DNA of 64,000 nt, from the NCBI RefSeq assembly GCF_949987515.2, contig NC_082683.1, positions 122,846,582 through 122,910,581 on the forward strand, in the 5' to 3' direction. Numbering within the stretch: the stretch's first letter is position 1; every line of letters begins with the position of its first letter. Under the pieces are notes generated by a model, which was not told the DNA's origin, made no database searches, and saw only the letters and a program-made list of their open reading frames with translations. A program made the translations under genes and the position numbers. Shown here one piece after another: positions 46,274-56,600 of this stretch. The DNA is from Delphinus delphis. Taxonomy: Eukaryota > Chordata > Mammalia > Artiodactyla > Delphinidae.

Positions 46274-46483
46274 TGGGCTTCCCTGGTGGCGCAGTGGTTG
46301 AGAGTCCGCCTGCTGATGCAGGGGTCACGGGTTCGTGCCCCGGTCCGGGAAGATCCCACATGCCGCGGAGCGGCTAGGCCCGTGAGCCATGGCCGCTGAG
46401 ACTGCGCATCCGGAGCCTGTGCTCTGCAACGGGAGAGGCCACAGCAGTGGGAGGCCCGCGTACCGCAAAAAAAAAAAAAAAAA
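46274..46483 (+). mobile_element. CHR-type SINE, full length
   Basis: TGGGCTTCCCTGGTGGCGCA to a pure A-run. The perfect 13-bp duplication AAAAGTACAAATC is at 46261-46273 and 46484-46496. Confidence 0.96.
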
Positions 46484-46499
46484 AAAAGTACAAATCCTA

Positions 46500-49480
46500 G
46501 CCCCAGACCCACCCCGTCAATCTCCGAGGCAGGGCCCAACAATAATTTTCAACAGCAATCAAGTAATTCCTATGGTTAGGCAACCTGGGGAAACACTGAT
46601 CCAACAGAAAAGACCCAGTTAGGGTTCTGACTTCACTAATGGCAGCGATGGCTTATTTCTCCATCTATAAAGAAAAGAGGGGGTGAGTTACAACACTATC
46701 TGTGACCTTAGCCTCTCTCCAAGGCTGCCTAAGGTCTCATCAGATAACCTATAGGAAGTCTTTCAGACTACTTAGAAATATTTACAGATGTGGCTAGGTC
46801 TTTTCAGCGTGGAGAGCTGTGGGCTAGAGTGGCAGCCACTTCTCATGCCCAGTTTGCACAGTCCCGTGCCAGGTGCAGAGAATGGAGACGAGGCCGATCA
46901 CCTCTGCAAGACATTCTCTGCATTAGTGGAGGTGGACAGCAACAATCATGGCTGCAGAACTGAACCCCTGGAGAGCTCCCCCATGAGCACTAGGTCCAAC
47001 AAATGTCCCCAGCTTCCTCGTAAGTCTCTGCATGGCCTAGAGAAGTTCATCTACCTGCCACCTGCATCCATGCCCCCTCATCCAACATGTCCCTGACTCG
47101 GCTGTGACTCACAGGCAAACACTCTTAAGTGTCTTCCCACTGGGGCCTCTGCTTTTCAACCCTCCCCATCCTAACTCACCTCTTTCAGCTCAGACTTTTT
47201 AATATTGGCTTTTCAGATCACTGAGCATATCTTTAAATGGTATGGATGGACAAACACACACAACACAAATATCAAAATATACCCATTTAAATTAAAAACC
47301 TTTAATTCTCTGGGTTTGTTGTAATTTATCCATAGCAATATTTCATATTATATGCATAAAATCTCCCAGTTCTTTCTTGGGCATGTCTTATTCCCCCTAT
47401 TCAATGGCAGGGTCCCCATGGACGGAGACCAAGTCTTACACAAGTCTTATCTTGTACCCCCAATAACACCTAGGAAGGAAGCTCACATGTATAAGCACTT
47501 CCTATGCAGGACAGACTATTTAGGGGAGAATAAACAGAAGGATGTGTTGAGAAAAGCTGGGGTGCCGAGGATGGCCAGTTTGCCTTTACTTGTCCAGTCA
47601 ACCTTATCTCCTGGCCACATACCCAGAAATGACTGTTTTCTCTCTCGACTGGAGGCCTGGAGGTCCGAGTGATTTATGCAGCCCTTCAGAGGATAACCTG
47701 GTTCCATCTCCCCAGGTTATTTCAGTAACCTGTTATCATCTTTGTATTTTTTATTGTCTGTCTGTAGTTCTGTTGTTTGGGGACTGCGGGTTTCCAATTT
47801 TAATAATTCTTTCCCATGGCTCCCTTCAACGTTCACCAAAATCATACATGCCCCTGACTAATAAAAGCAGTATTTTTGGTCTCTGCGGCTGGTGCTATGG
47901 GGCTCTTTGGTGGTGAATAGCCTGACACAGTGCTCAGTATAATGAGATAGTAGCTACCGCAGCTACCCAAGATTCTCTAAAATTGCCTGAGCAAGTTGAA
48001 ATCCAAAGCTGGTGACTAAGAAACGATGTTTTAATCATCTTTTCCATCGGAATTGGGGCCCAAAAAGACAGACTAGAGCTAAAGCTTTCAGAGGCCAGGG
48101 ACACCAGCAAGTCTAAAACTCAGCACCAGGGTTATGGCTTGTGTCTTCCAGCCCTTGGAAGTGCCAGCACTGGGCTGAACTGTTCTGGTTCCGCTCACAC
48201 AGGCCAAGGCCACTGTGAAGTCCTTTGGCAGGGCCAGTTCTCCCCCAGGCAATGGTAACAACTCATCCTTCTGACCCTCACCTAGCCACTTCTTTATTTC
48301 CTTGCACACATAGGACTGGTTTGGAAATGCCATGAATTAAATGGACACCAGAGGAATGGTACTCTGAGAAAAGGGCCTAGCTCCAGTCAGACAGTTCTGG
48401 AGAGACTGAGGAGATGCTGAAGAAGCAGCCTTTTTCAGAGGTTGTCCATGGAGCCATAGATAGAGGATGGACCGCTGCCGGGAGCAGAGGGATAGCGCCA
48501 AGCATCATTGTCCTCCAGTGATTTGACCCAACCATGTATCCCACCATAAAAGTGTGGGATGAAGAGCTTTGACGAAGGTCTGTCAAAGAAAGTGGAGACT
48601 GAGAGATACCTAAGGTTAGATGGAGTCAGGGTTTTAGGGCTAAACATTCAGACAAGAAGAAAAAGCCAGGTTTTCCTTGAAGAGAAATGAACATTTAAAG
48701 AGTGCACCAACTTCTCATGCCTTGAGTAGGAATCAGCAATGTGGGCTGGGCTCAGGTAGGCAGTTCTTCTGTTGGTCGCGGCTGGGCTTCCTCATGTGTT
48801 TGCAATCAGTTGAGAGTTGATAGGCTGCCAGTTAGGGTGATGGGGGTGACTGGGCCCCTCTCTCTCATCATGTGGCACGCTAGCCCAGGCTCATTCACCT
48901 GGTGGTGGCTGCAAGTTTCCCAAGAGCAGCAAGAGAGGACAAGCCCCATGCACAAGAACTTGTCAAGTCTCTGCTTGTGTCACATCTGTTATTGGGCCAC
49001 TGGCCAAATCAAATCACATGGACAGTCCCAGATTCAAGGGGTTGAGAAACAGACTGCACCTCTTGATGAGAAGGGAAGAGTGGCCATTTTTCACAATCTG
49101 TACAAATTACAAAATCCAGAGAGATCTAGCTTTGGGATTTAGGCAAAATCTATCATTTAGGCAAGGGTGGGAGTAGGAAGTGTTCCTTCCTGAGAAAGGA
49201 AGGATAATCTCTCTCATCTCCCAAGAGCATCTAGAGTGGCAGCCTGGTGAGGCCCAGGGATGCCTGTCCCACACTCAGGTGTCCTGGAATGACGAAGCTG
49301 GGATGGCAGGAACAACTCATGGTAAACAAAGTATAAAACACACAGAAGATCCAGGGGAGTCTGTGGGGGAAATGGCCCATATTCAAATTATAAGGAGACA
49401 ACATATTCTTTTCTTCTTAGATTCCTTCTCATTCTTCTCTATTTTGCATTACTATCTTCTCCTCTTTTTCTCCCTCTTCT
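46500..49480. other. Intergenic or distal ILDR2 3' UTR, repeat-poor
   Basis: About 3 kb almost free of repeats I can name. It could include far 3' UTR of ILDR2 or unannotated non-coding transcript. Open frames of 81-133 codons carry no recognisable domain. Confidence 0.4.
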
Positions 49481-49494
49481 CTTTCATGTGTATA

Positions 49495-49717
49495 CTTTAT
49501 TTTTTTATTTTTTATTATTTTTTTGGTGGTACGCAGGCCTCTCACTGTTGTGGCCCCTTCCGTTGTGGAGCACAGGCTCCGGACGCGCAGGCTCAGCGGC
49601 CACGGCTCACGGGCCCAGCCGCTCCGCGGCATGTGGGATCTTCCCGGACAGGGGCACAAACCCGTGTCCCCTGCATCAGCAGGCGGACTCTCAACCACTG
49701 TGCCACCAGGGAAGCCC
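49495..49717 (-). mobile_element. CHR-type SINE, full length, minus
   Basis: T/A-rich tail, GGTGGTACGCAGGCC block, terminal CCACCAGGGAAGCCC. The 11-bp duplication TCATGTGTATA is at 49484-49494 and 49718-49728. It lies about 0.9 kb downstream of the ILDR2 stop and is the last CHR SINE before the right edge. Confidence 0.95.
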
Positions 49718-49729
49718 TCATGTGTATAT

Positions 49730-50578
49730 TTTAATCATTTATCAAAAGGCACCTGATGACAACCTAATCAGAGTGCAGAGGGAGGCAGGGCTCTGTGTGT
49801 GGCACCAAAACCTGTGAAGAGTCCAGGAGAGGGGAGGACAGGCAGAGCCCTTGATGTCCAAGACTCAGACGTTGCTGTGCCAAAAGAGAAAACGCAGTTT
49901 ATGTTCTCAGGATGGAAGAAGAAATACCACTTCGACAGCTCTTGCTTTGTTCCAGCCACTCAAGAACTGTCATTTGAACAGTACACTGAAGCCATTTCTG
50001 TGATTGTCCCACAGGTCACTGTCACTGAGCTCACCACGGGCCTGATTTCAGTGTAACAACAGTCATTGACTAGTGACTGGGAGGTAATGGGGCTAAAAGG
50101 TATATTTTGTCTGAAGCTATCTTCTGCTGTCAGTGAATTCCTTCTAATAGTAGTAATCAATTCTGTCTCTAAGCACAGCACAGGAGGTATAGAAAAGAAG
50201 ACTGTAGGCATAGGCATTATCTGGAAGTTAGCAGTCAAGAGCTAACTCCCTTTTAGAATTGGAAAAGGAATCCTGGTTTGGCTAAGGAAGGAGACTGGGC
50301 AGGATGAACTCTGTGGGTGAGAAACTCCATGTGTGGGAATGTGCTCACACGTAGTTGTTTTCTTGATAAGTTTCTCAGACTAGTTAGATGGGCACTGAGG
50401 TTTGCAATCAGCCTTCCTGAAAGGCTGCCCCCCATCCCTTGCTAAAGCAAAGATCAGCAAATCTTCCAAGGTGGTGGCCAGAGAAGGTCCCGGGCCTGCT
50501 GCTTCTTGGATTTGTGTCTTGTTCCCGTATTCTGCTTCTGATTTCTAGTCATCCAGAGAGTCGTCTTGAAAACAAACA
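49730..50578 (-). other. ILDR2: Proximal ILDR2 3' UTR, end uncertain
   Basis: Minus-strand sequence after the ILDR2 stop has no coding continuation. The first polyadenylation-like hexamer found is ATTAAA (plus-strand positions 49,730-49,735), about 845 bases after the stop. AATAAA-type hexamers follow near 49,496 (at the edge of a SINE) and 48,293. Which one is used cannot be told from sequence, so the 3' UTR could extend several kilobases further left. Confidence 0.4.
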
Positions 50579-50614
50579 TCAGACCACAAGGGACATCCTG
50601 GTTGGAAAGTCACT
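50579..50614 (-). CDS. ILDR2: ILDR2 last coding exon with stop
   Basis: The acceptor CCCCAG|AG precedes twelve codons, SDFPTRMSLVV and TGA. The peptide matches the remembered human C-terminus (NDFPTRMSLVV) except for Ser in place of Asn. This exon is too short for a usual open-frame cut-off. The 3' UTR continues leftward from 50,578. Confidence 0.94.
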   Translation of the reverse strand, partial: SDFPTRMSLVV

Positions 50615-53600
50615 CTGGGGGAAGAGCAGGAAGAACCTGATTAAAGAAACCCAACCCAACACAACAGATGGTTCCCTGGGCAGAGTCCACACCTGTTCAG
50701 AGCCTGGCACACCCTGACTTTTAGGGCATTTCATTAGGCTTGTGACTACTGTCCCTAAGCCTTAACTGGTGCTGAAGCCAACATACATCTCATGAAACTT
50801 AGTCCCACGGCCACAGAGTAACTTCTCACCCCTTTAAGGATAACTGCAATGTTTACTGTTCCACAACAGGTAGTGCAGGTGGTGTACCATAAACCTGATA
50901 TCACCTGAAAGTTCCTTCCCTACTCACAGTACTTTGGTCATCACAGTTTTTGTTTTGGAGGGGTTAATAATCATGCCAGAACCTTTTTCTGTTCATGTTC
51001 TCTCCCCATACTACACACTAAAGAAAATGTGCAGCTTGGAATCATGAAAAACAAAATGGCGGGAGAGGCGGGGTAACTGAGGAGGGGGCAGAAGCATCCA
51101 GGCTTGGAGAGTGGCCTCTGGAGTACAAAGGCACCTTGGGAACCCACATCTGTGATTGTCCCCCAACAACCTCTGAGGTCACATTTGGGGGCTGAGGGAT
51201 GGAACGAGCTGCTCTTGGCGTTTAGAAAGAAAACAAAGTCTAAATAAGGCCACTTACAGAAGAGACAATTAGCTGGGCAGGGACTGAAAGACTTCTTTCA
51301 CATATACTGGGCATAGGACAGTTTACACTCAAGAAAACATCAAAGGAAAAAAAAGTGAGCTGTCCTTCATGAACACCGATGGCTACTAACCTCGGGAATG
51401 TGGACTCTTTGGGGCATTTGATGCAAGTTACAAACCCTCACCCTAAAAGGGATAAGGGATGGAGAGGAAGGCACACATAAGCATGCATAGAGCATAGATC
51501 GTCTGCACGCAGACCTCAGAAGCCCACCTAAAGGCCTGTGGTAGTAATGAGCCCTCGAAACCCTGATGTTAAATGCTTCTTAAAGCTCGTCATTAATGCT
51601 CTCGAATACTCTACACCTACGCACCTGCTACTTCTGCCTTTTTTCAATGCTCCAGGGGCCAACACTCACTTACTTCACCTGGTCCTGGATAAAGGGAAGC
51701 GCGGGACAAACCAGCCTGACACCTGCGTTCCCCAAGCAGGAGGCCCCGCTCCCTCCACCTGGGCCCCACTCGGCGTCTGGGGCAGGGCCCTCCTTCTCAG
51801 CTCTCCCTCCTCCCCAGCCCCGCGGCTCCTGGACAGCGATAGTGCACGCTGGCTCCCCGCCCAGACCCCGTGGAGGCTGCCCGGGCCTCACCGTCTTCTT
51901 GGCGGGTTCCTTCTTCCTCCTCTTCTCCGAGTTGCTGTGGTAGGGCAGGTCACGGCCGCGGTAGGACGGGCCCCGGCTGAGCTCGCGCTCGCTGTAGGGA
52001 GGCAGCGCGTCGTCGGGCGCGTCCTCCTCTTCGCCCTGCGGCGTTCCCTCCTTGTAGGTGGACGGCGGCGACCAGGCGTAGTAGGAGGCGCTGCGCGGGC
52101 CGAGCTGCGCGCTCAGCTTGGACGGCGTCTCGAGGCTGCCGCCGCGGCTGGCGCCCTCAGGCAGCGCCTGCCGCTCCACCCCGGCGCCCCGGAACGAGTG
52201 GTCGTACTTGGGCACGGCGCCCGGCGTGCGGCTCACCAGACGGGGCAGGTGTGCGTCGTCGGGCGGCCGCCGGCGCGGGGGGCTGTAGGACCAGCCGCGG
52301 TCCGCGTCGGTCAGGGGCTCCCGGCTGCGGCTCCGCTGTCCGTAGTACTCTTCCAGCGAGCCGTCCTGGTAGAAGCCCCCGTGCGCCCGCGCCTCTGAGC
52401 GCTCGAAGCGGCTCCCGCCCCGGGCCTCGTGGTTGTTGCCGTCCGCCCTGCGGGACCGCGGGCCGTAGGAGTCAGCGAAGGCCGCCAGCTCGTCCATGGA
52501 GACGGCCGGTACCCCGGTGGCGAAGTTCTTCCGCGACAGCATCTCGGATTTGGAGCGCTGCTGGCTGCTGGCAGAGGAGGCGCTGGTCAGTCCAGGTAAG
52601 CCGTGCGCGAGGCAGGGAGCTTGAGCGGGGACCTAAGGGCCCCTGTCGTGTCTGGGGCCTCTGTCAGGAGACCGAGGTTCGAACCACGGCTCCGCTCCTG
52701 GCTGGATGAATCACCTCGGGCGTCTCTCACGCCTCAGAATCAACAAACAACAAGCTCAAGGCGGCCATGCCCATCTCGAGTGTTAGTGTTAAGGATCAAG
52801 ATGGGGTTGTGTGGATAAAAATACTTCGTGATCTACACGGTGCTGAAACACACGTTGGGCCTTCTTTTGGCCATTACGATGTGACCTCTAGTTGACAGCC
52901 TCCTGACTCACTCCTCACACCCTCAAAGCCAGCGTGGGTGATGTGGGCCTGCAGTACACACAGCAGTGGCCCACGGAGTCCCTGTGATATTTGGTGACAA
53001 ACAGAGGCCTTTCCCTTCCTCAGAGCCGAGGCCAAGTTACCTCTTGGGGTGGCAGGCAAGAGGGAGCCTGCAGTTGGTACTTTGAGAGAAAAGCAATAGT
53101 GTCTACTGCCCCTCCAGATACAGGTTAGGTGAGTGGGGAAGGTGCTGTCCGGTGGGCACTGGCTACACAAAACTGGACAGACAACTTGGCCGCCCCACAT
53201 TCATTGGCCATGTGACCCAGGGTAAGTTCCTTAGCATTTGTAAGTTTCAGTTTCCCCAACTTAAAATGGGGACATTAATAGTACCTCCCTTTTAGAATTA
53301 GGAGACTCAAATGCAACAGTATAACACGTTTGGCACTTGACCTTTCACAAAACAAATGATCAAAAATGATGGAGGTGATGGGTGGGGTTTTTTAGAGGTT
53401 ATAGGATAAAACGTGAGAAGAGCAGAGAAATGTTAACAAGGTTCATTAAGGGGTCTAGAGTACCCTCTTCAAGGAGCCTTGAGTGATTACTTCTGCTCAT
53501 GGTGTCCCAAGTGTTCCCTTGCTTAATAAATGTGGGAAAGGGATGTTCAACAGCCCACAGAGAGACGTGGCAGAATAACCTAGAAGGGCAGACAGAGATG

Positions 53601-56600
53601 CTGCTGGATCACAGCAGCCTCACGTGCACCCTGCCTCCCAGCTCCTGCCCCCTCACACCCAGCACCAGCGCTGCCCGGCCACAGCCACCTTCACCTGTGC
53701 CTGAAGCTCTCCAGATCCTCTTTGTTATACTCCATGGCCGAGGGCCCCCGGCTTGGCCCGCTGCTGCCTCGCATGACACCTGACCAGTAGTCAGGATTGC
53801 TTTCCAAGTCCCCAGACACAGGGAACTGTTTGCTTCGCATCTGATGGTAAGACTGGCGGAAACTGCTGTCTTCCTCATGCAGGGAGCTGAGTTCCGAGAT
53901 GGTGTTGTTATCTGCAGGGACAAAAACCAGGCATGACAGAGCTTCCTACCCATAGAACAGAATGGGAACTCGGTTAACGGCTGAGACTAGAGGCTTTGGG
54001 AAACTCCCACCCGAGGGCCTCAATCCTGTCCAGGGTGGGTTGTAGACCTGAGCTAGTGGTATTTGTATTCTTAGCTCAGCAGGAACTGGCTCCAGCTGGA
54101 AGCCCACTTGCCTACAGAGAGGGAGGCTTCCTACATGCTCTGTTCTTGGAATAGGAAAACAATTGTTATTGTTCCACCTAAGGCAGGCTTCCCAGAACTT
54201 GGGCTCTCTACAGCTGGTCTCCTCCTAGTACATCAGCATCCTTGCTCAAATATTTTTCTTCTTGTTGTTTAATTCAGTGATGAGCCATGATGATCCCAGG
54301 CATGAGGCAAAAGGGGCAAAAAGAGAGAGAAGCCACAGACCACAGGATCTTCCCTACTGTTGGCTGAGTCCCAGGGTGGGGCCTTCAGAGTCAGTGCTAC
54401 AGCTCCGCTTTAGAGGCACCCCATTCCAGCTTCCTGCAGTTGTGCCCCTCCCCACAGAGCGAGGAGTCCACAGGGCCAAGGGGGTGTACACACCTAGTGG
54501 CCATCCCCCCCCCCCTCTGGATGTTCATCCAGGAACCTGGACTATCTTCCCCAAACAATACCAAGTCCATTTCCAGGGCCTGAGTAGACCTCTTCCACTC
54601 CCCAAAGAGTATGGGGCCATGGGTGGCCAGGACAGCTGTTTGGAGGTGCGGGAAGAAAAGGGGAAGGTTGGGCTGCACTTAAGGCTTCTGGGCCTCCGCT
54701 ATACTCTGGTCCTAGCCCAAAAATGTAAAGAGGGAGGGGATGGTCACAGCCTGCTCATTTCCTAGGGTGGCCTAAGTAGCTTTTCACAAAAGCACTTGTG
54801 AATAAGGACCAGAGTCACGGTCTGGAAAGAAAACAAAAGAACAAAGAAACAATTTATTTATGAAACTTTGAAATGGGTTGAATTTCACATTACTTAAAAA
54901 ATAAATCTAGCGAATCTATTTGTAATGTAACTGAATCCATTTGTTTTCCAAAAATTCTTTGAACTTCAAACTGTTATCAAAATCAACATTTATAAGGTGT
55001 AGGGCCCGGCTGCTGAGCAACAGGTAAACCGAGATCAGATGTGGGAAGCACAGATGTGTGTCTCAGTTTCCCCTCTACCTCGTCTCCTCCCTATATCCCC
55101 AATGGTCCTTAGAGGAGCAGAGAATTTTTGCTGGTTCCCACCCATGAAGGGAAGGGAGGGTCTCCCCCCACAGCATAAACACAGCCTCCTTGTCCTGTTT
55201 TACCAGGACACAAGGCTGACCAGGAATGCCGCTCAGTTTGGTCATGTGATCAGCTGGTTTTGAATTATAATCTAATTATAAGCCTTTTCTGCCCCGTAAG
55301 GAGAATGGACTAGTCCGTGCCTATTTTAAAGGAAAACAACTCAGATCCTAGTGATTAATCAAATCTAGAACCTTTCTTTTCTCATGATCCCAGCGAACTC
55401 CAATCTCCCGGGAACCATACAGAAGAGAGCTTTAAAATGCACCGAGTGTGCTTCTTGAAAAATGACATTATTTTTTCAGACCTTTCCTTAAACTTCAGGG
55501 AATAATGGACAGTTTTCACTTCTCCAGATACTCAGGGCTAGCTCTGTTTCACCATTCATATGACGGACAGTCCAGGCTGTATGCTGCTCTAAAATTTCGG
55601 CCACAGTGAACATGAACATCAACATACCCCACTTCACAGACACCTAATAATGGAACTCTAGAGCAGGATAGGCAAACTTTTTCTGTAAAGGGCCAGATAG
55701 TAAATATTGTAGGCTTTGCAAGCCATACTGTCACAACTATTCAACTCTGCCATTGCAACATGAAAGGAGTCATAAGTAATACAGAAGTGGATTGGCATGG
55801 CTGTGTTCCAAGAAAATTTACTTGCAAAAACAGGAGGTGGAACATATGTGCCCTGGGAGACGTAGTTTGCTGATTCCAGACTGAAATATCCTAAGAGCAA
55901 CCCCCTATTTACAAGGGGCAGGCGAATGAGGATCACCCTGGCTGGGAAATTCATGGGCCTGACCCTGAAACTCCTATTTCTTACAGAATCTATTACTCCC
56001 TTGCCGCACCTGAAACTATGAGACTCATTTTACGATGAGATCTTCAAGAGTGTCCTATGTCCGTGATCCACCCCAGGGTTTACTTTGCTCTTCAGGAACA
56101 GAACCTCTCAAACTAAAGAGAACTAGATTCCTACTTCATCTCTCTGCAGTTATGGTAACGTCAACCTGCAGGTTCAGGAGTGCTGGGCTCCAGTTCTGGC
56201 CCCGACACTGAGCTCTGGCACTGGTTACTTTCCCCCCTGCCTCCCTTGCCTCTTCCGTAAAATGAGGGAGGTAGATTCGACAGCCTCAGTCTCTTCCGGC
56301 TCCAACATCCTAAAGTCCTATGAGTTAGAAGTCTGTGGTCTTTGACTAGAAACTGCCGCTGCAGCTATGGCACATTCCACAGTTGGCTCCAAAGTGTCTA
56401 GTTTAACAAAAGGGCACAGGACGGGAATCAGAAGAGCTGGGTTCTAGTCCTGATTCTATCACTTCAACCCTCTCGGCTTCTGTTTCCTCATCTGTCAACC
56501 CAGGCCATCCCTTGGACTCTAAGATTCCTTGGTCATTACCTTATGGCCAGCCAGCCCTTGGAGACCACTTTAATCCAGGCAGACAGAAGACATCACCTAA

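Noticed and set aside
49799..50056. 85-codon plus-strand open frame near the ILDR2 stop
   Set aside because: It is antisense to presumed 3' UTR, with no known domain and no promoter or splice evidence.
51538..52398. 286-codon plus-strand open frame over the large ILDR2 exon
   Set aside because: It is the antisense shadow of a GC-rich coding exon; the minus-strand frame encodes recognisable ILDR2 with matching splice phases.
54262..54765. 167-codon plus-strand open frame in an ILDR2 intron
   Set aside because: No recognisable motif. It starts in a low-information context and lies antisense in an intron; length alone does not support it.
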